A stretch of 64,000 bases of DNA. It comes from Geomobilibacter sp964431365. Lineage in GTDB: Bacteria > Desulfobacterota > Desulfuromonadia > Geobacterales > DSM-12255. Each line of letters opens with the position of its first letter. Position 1 is the first letter of the stretch. Position numbers and translations under genes: made by a program. The notes beneath the pieces are model-generated. The model was not told the DNA's origin and made no database searches. It saw only the letters and a program-made list of their open reading frames with translations. Where the stretch lies: positions 4,487-68,486 of the forward strand of contig CAYSJJ010000012.1 in NCBI GenBank assembly GCA_964431365.1, read 5' to 3'. Below, piece by piece: positions 61,710 through 64,000 of this stretch.

Positions 61710-63241
61710 AACACCTGCTCGTGCCACTGCTCATCCTCCTTCTCGCCATGCAGACCATCCCGGCCGCTGGCGCCGACCTCTGCCGCGAGCACCTTTCCTC
61801 CCACGGGAGTTCGCGGGAAGAGGTGGAGCAAACCCTCGCAACGGAGATCCGCCAGTTCCGCACCCTGGCCGAGCAGGTCCTGGCGCTGCGGGCCGAGACC
61901 ATCAAGGTGGGCACGGCGATCAAGGAAAAGATGGACAAGGGGAAGCCGCTCTCCGGCGAGGATATCGCCCTGATCAACGCCGGCATCAATGAGCATATGG
62001 CGCTGCGCAAGGAGCTGCTGGCGATGGCCGAATCCCACGAGTGCTGGATGAATGGTTCGGACAAGGCCCTGGCCAGGATGGGGATCTCCCCCGAGACCCG
62101 GCTCAAGGGGGTGATGCTCTCCCTGTCGTCGGCCATGCTCCTCTACGACAATTACCTGCTGGCCGTTTCGCTCTTCGAGGGCGACAGCAAGCTCCGGCGC
62201 ATCCTGAACGAGCGCGATCCCGGCTATGCCGTCACCAGCGCCGCCCTGGCCAAGGTGACCCTCAGCTACAACTCCATCTCCAACCGGGCCAGGGTCCGCA
62301 AGGCGATCAAGTACTACGAGAGGGAGGCGCCCCGTTTCCGGGAGGCGCTGGCCCGGAGCCAGGAGACCGACTACCTGGCGACCCTGATCATCCAGAGCCC
62401 CTCCTATTCCATGGTGAAGAAATGGTCCCCCTTCTACGTCATCGGCCGCAAGATCGGCTTTATCAGCGGCGTCACCACCGACACCCTGACCGGCATGGAG
62501 CGGGAAGGGGTGAGCCTGTTCAGCATGGTGTTCGGCAACGCGGTGGGGCTCGTGGAGACCCGCAAGGGGAAGCTGTACCGCAAGGAGGGCGTGCTCTCCC
62601 TGGTCCGCGGCGAGCTGCGGGCGGGCGATATCCTGCTGGAAAAGACCCCCTTCCGCCTGACCGACAAGCTGATCCCCGGCTACTGGGGACATGCGGCGAT
62701 CTGGATCGGCACCGAGGGGGAGCTGAAGGAGCTGGGGATCTGGGACAACCCGGTGGTGGCGAAATACCGGGACGAGATCAGGCAGGGGCGGCTAGTGGTG
62801 GAAGCGCTCCGCTCCGGCGTGGAGATGAACTCCCTGGAGCACTTCTTCAACATCGACAGCTTCGGCGCCCTGCGCAAGCCCGGCATCGACCGGGAAGCCC
62901 GCGCCAGGACCGTCATCCAGGCGCTACGCCAGGTGGGGAAACCGTACGACTTCAACTTCGACGTGGAGTCGAAGGAGCGGGTCTACTGCTCCAAGCTGGT
63001 CTACCTCTCCTACAGCGGCGTCGAATGGCCCACCAAGCGCTCCCTGGGGCGCACCACCTTCACGCCGGACGACGTGGCCATGAAGGCGGCCAGGGACCGC
63101 AGTCTGGAGCTGGTGGAGTTCTATCACGACGGGAGGCGGGTGGATAGCGACCCCCTCGGCACCATGGCCGAACTCATGGGTGTGGCGAAGGAAAAGGAGA
63201 AGCAGGCCACTTCTATGCTCTTTACCTGGCCGCAGCCATAA
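61706..63241 (+). CDS. YiiX/YebB-like permuted NlpC/P60 cysteine hydrolase
   Basis: 511 aa. Signal peptide (LLVPLLILLLAMQTIPAAG). The N-terminal ~270 residues are helical (REEVEQTLATEIRQFRTLAE ...). The C-terminal permuted papain-like domain has LRAGDILLEKTPFRLTDKL, GYWGHAAIWIGTEGELKELG (catalytic His) and RVYCSKLVYLSYSG (catalytic Cys). This is the YiiX/LRAT-like branch, whose members act on lipids or amides. It lies with phospholipid genes, so a lipid substrate is likely but unproven. Overlaps the phosphatase gene (ATGA). Confidence 0.85.
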   Translation: MKHLLVPLLILLLAMQTIPAAGADLCREHLSSHGSSREEVEQTLATEIRQFRTLAEQVLALRAETIKVGTAIKEKMDKGKPLSGEDIALINAGINEHMALRKELLAMAESHECWMNGSDKALARMGISPETRLKGVMLSLSSAMLLYDNYLLAVSLFEGDSKLRRILNERDPGYAVTSAALAKVTLSYNSISNRARVRKAIKYYEREAPRFREALARSQETDYLATLIIQSPSYSMVKKWSPFYVIGRKIGFISGVTTDTLTGMEREGVSLFSMVFGNAVGLVETRKGKLYRKEGVLSLVRGELRAGDILLEKTPFRLTDKLIPGYWGHAAIWIGTEGELKELGIWDNPVVAKYRDEIRQGRLVVEALRSGVEMNSLEHFFNIDSFGALRKPGIDREARARTVIQALRQVGKPYDFNFDVESKERVYCSKLVYLSYSGVEWPTKRSLGRTTFTPDDVAMKAARDRSLELVEFYHDGRRVDSDPLGTMAELMGVAKEKEKQATSMLFTWPQP

Positions 63242-63320
63242 GCAGGGGGCGCCACGTGGAACGGTGGAAACGCCAGTGCCCTGTTGTCCGTCAGCGGCCG
63301 GATGCCGGACGGAGGTCGTC

Positions 63321-63956
63321 ATGACGAGTCGTGAACCGAAAGCGCTCCTGCTCCTGGGGGCTGTCTGCCTCGCACTGTCGGGCTTTGCCCCGGTAGATCG
63401 GGCCACGTGGTGCATGGAGGTGGCGCCGATATTTGTCGCGGTGCCGCTACTCTGCTGGAGCCGCACGAGGTTTCCCCTGACGCCGCTCGTGTACCGGCTT
63501 GTCTTCCTGCACGCACTGATCCTTATGGTCGGCGGCCATTATACCTATGCCAAGGTGCCGCTCGGTTTCTGGCTGCAGGAGCTGTTCGGCTTTGCCCGCA
63601 ACCATTACGACCGGATTGGCCACCTGGCCCAGGGGTTCGTGCCGGCCCTGGTCGTACGCGAACTGCTGCTGCGGACCTCTCCGCTCAGGCCGGGCCGCTG
63701 GCTGTTTACCCTTGTGACCTGCGTCTGCCTTGCCATCAGCGCCTGCTACGAGTTCATCGAATGGTGGGCGGCGCTGCTGCTCGGGCAGGGGGCCGACGCC
63801 TTCCTCGGCACCCAGGGGGACCCATGGGATACCCAGTGGGACATGTTCCTTGCCTTCATCGGCGCCATGGTCGCCCAGCTGCTGCTTTCCCGACTTCATG
63901 ATCGGCAACTGGCGCTGTTGGGATCCGATGACAGCAGGGCCGTTACCAACCAGTGA
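63321..63956 (+). CDS. DUF2238 (YjdF-like) membrane protein
   Basis: 211 aa. GGAGG 5 nt before ATG. About six TM helices; family blocks GGHYTYAKVPLGFWLQELFG, NHYDRIGHLAQGFVPALV, SACYEFIEWWAALLLGQGAD and GTQGDPWDTQWDMFLAFIGA. The conserved His, Tyr, Asp and Glu residues suggest a metal or proton site. Function unknown. Fifth gene of the P4 unit. Confidence 0.85.
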   Translation: MTSREPKALLLLGAVCLALSGFAPVDRATWCMEVAPIFVAVPLLCWSRTRFPLTPLVYRLVFLHALILMVGGHYTYAKVPLGFWLQELFGFARNHYDRIGHLAQGFVPALVVRELLLRTSPLRPGRWLFTLVTCVCLAISACYEFIEWWAALLLGQGADAFLGTQGDPWDTQWDMFLAFIGAMVAQLLLSRLHDRQLALLGSDDSRAVTNQ

Positions 63957-63987
63957 CCGCAGTTAATGCCATACGTCGGAGGAGTCA

Positions 63988-64000
63988 ATGCTGCGCTTTG
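63988..64000 (+). CDS. Start of another gene (cut by window edge)
   Basis: ATG at 63988 with GGAGGAG 3-9 nt upstream, 31 bp after the DUF2238 stop, so likely the next gene of the P4 operon. Only MLRF is visible. Confidence 0.5.

Overview
The window looks like a chromosomal contig from a Geobacter-like member of the Desulfuromonadia/Geobacterales. This rests on high GC, several large PAS/histidine kinases, c-di-GMP-I (GEMM-I) riboswitches, a probable selenoprotein ArsS, a lone GspA/GspB pair and periplasmic TPR/coiled-coil proteins. It is an inference from gene content, since no rRNA is present. I saw no tRNA, rRNA, insertion sequence, prophage or CRISPR array. A run of 100 Ns at 11607-11706 marks an assembly gap inside a tandem-repeat gene.

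Layout. 0-10.7 kb: tail of a kinase, B12/radical SAM protein, a histidine kinase with a CxxCH sensor domain, threonine aldolase, glnS, an STT3/PglB-type oligosaccharyltransferase and uvrC. 10.9-18.8 kb: an envelope cluster with a giant TPR/coiled-coil/Ig-like protein, two LysM proteins and a membrane protein with a degenerate receiver domain. 18.9-25.4 kb: a PHP phosphatase, truC, an Ig-like exported protein, a LysR regulator, a TerC protein under a yybP-ykoY (Mn2+) riboswitch, and an HD-GYP protein. 24.8-27.0 kb: gspA-gspB. 27.2-31.6 kb: a selenium/arsenic block, with ArsS (in-frame TGA read as selenocysteine, SECIS hairpin right after it), its peroxidase-like partner, a divergent YeeE/YedE transporter, a TusA-like protein and a coupled kinase. 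31.7-43.1 kb: a five-PAS hybrid kinase, TonB receptor plus ABC-type binding protein, MATE exporter, two OmpA-family proteins and a small TPR protein. 43.2-46.5 kb: three c-di-GMP-I riboswitches, each with an overlapping terminator, controlling TPR genes and a metallophosphoesterase.

46.8-64 kb holds the most interesting system. A sigma-54 activator with an uncharacterised N-terminal domain lies next to four transcription units whose upstream sequences carry near-identical -24/-12 elements (YGGCAYnnTCCCTGWA). Three of these promoters sit exactly 60 bp before the first ATG. Pairs or partial pairs of a CATACA-N5-TGTATG palindrome lie about 85-140 bp upstream of three of the four. One pair overlaps the activator's own sigma-70 promoter and start codon. 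The target genes suggest membrane phospholipid remodelling: an LplT-PlsC-Aas triple fusion, phosphatidylserine synthase, an exported amidohydrolase, small membrane/lipoproteins, a 972-residue envelope protein, a DUF2339 polytopic protein, a secreted tyrosine-type phosphatase, a YiiX-like NlpC/P60 (LRAT-like fold) hydrolase and a DUF2238 membrane protein. I propose it as a self-limiting sigma-54 regulon for envelope lipid repair; that function is inferred.
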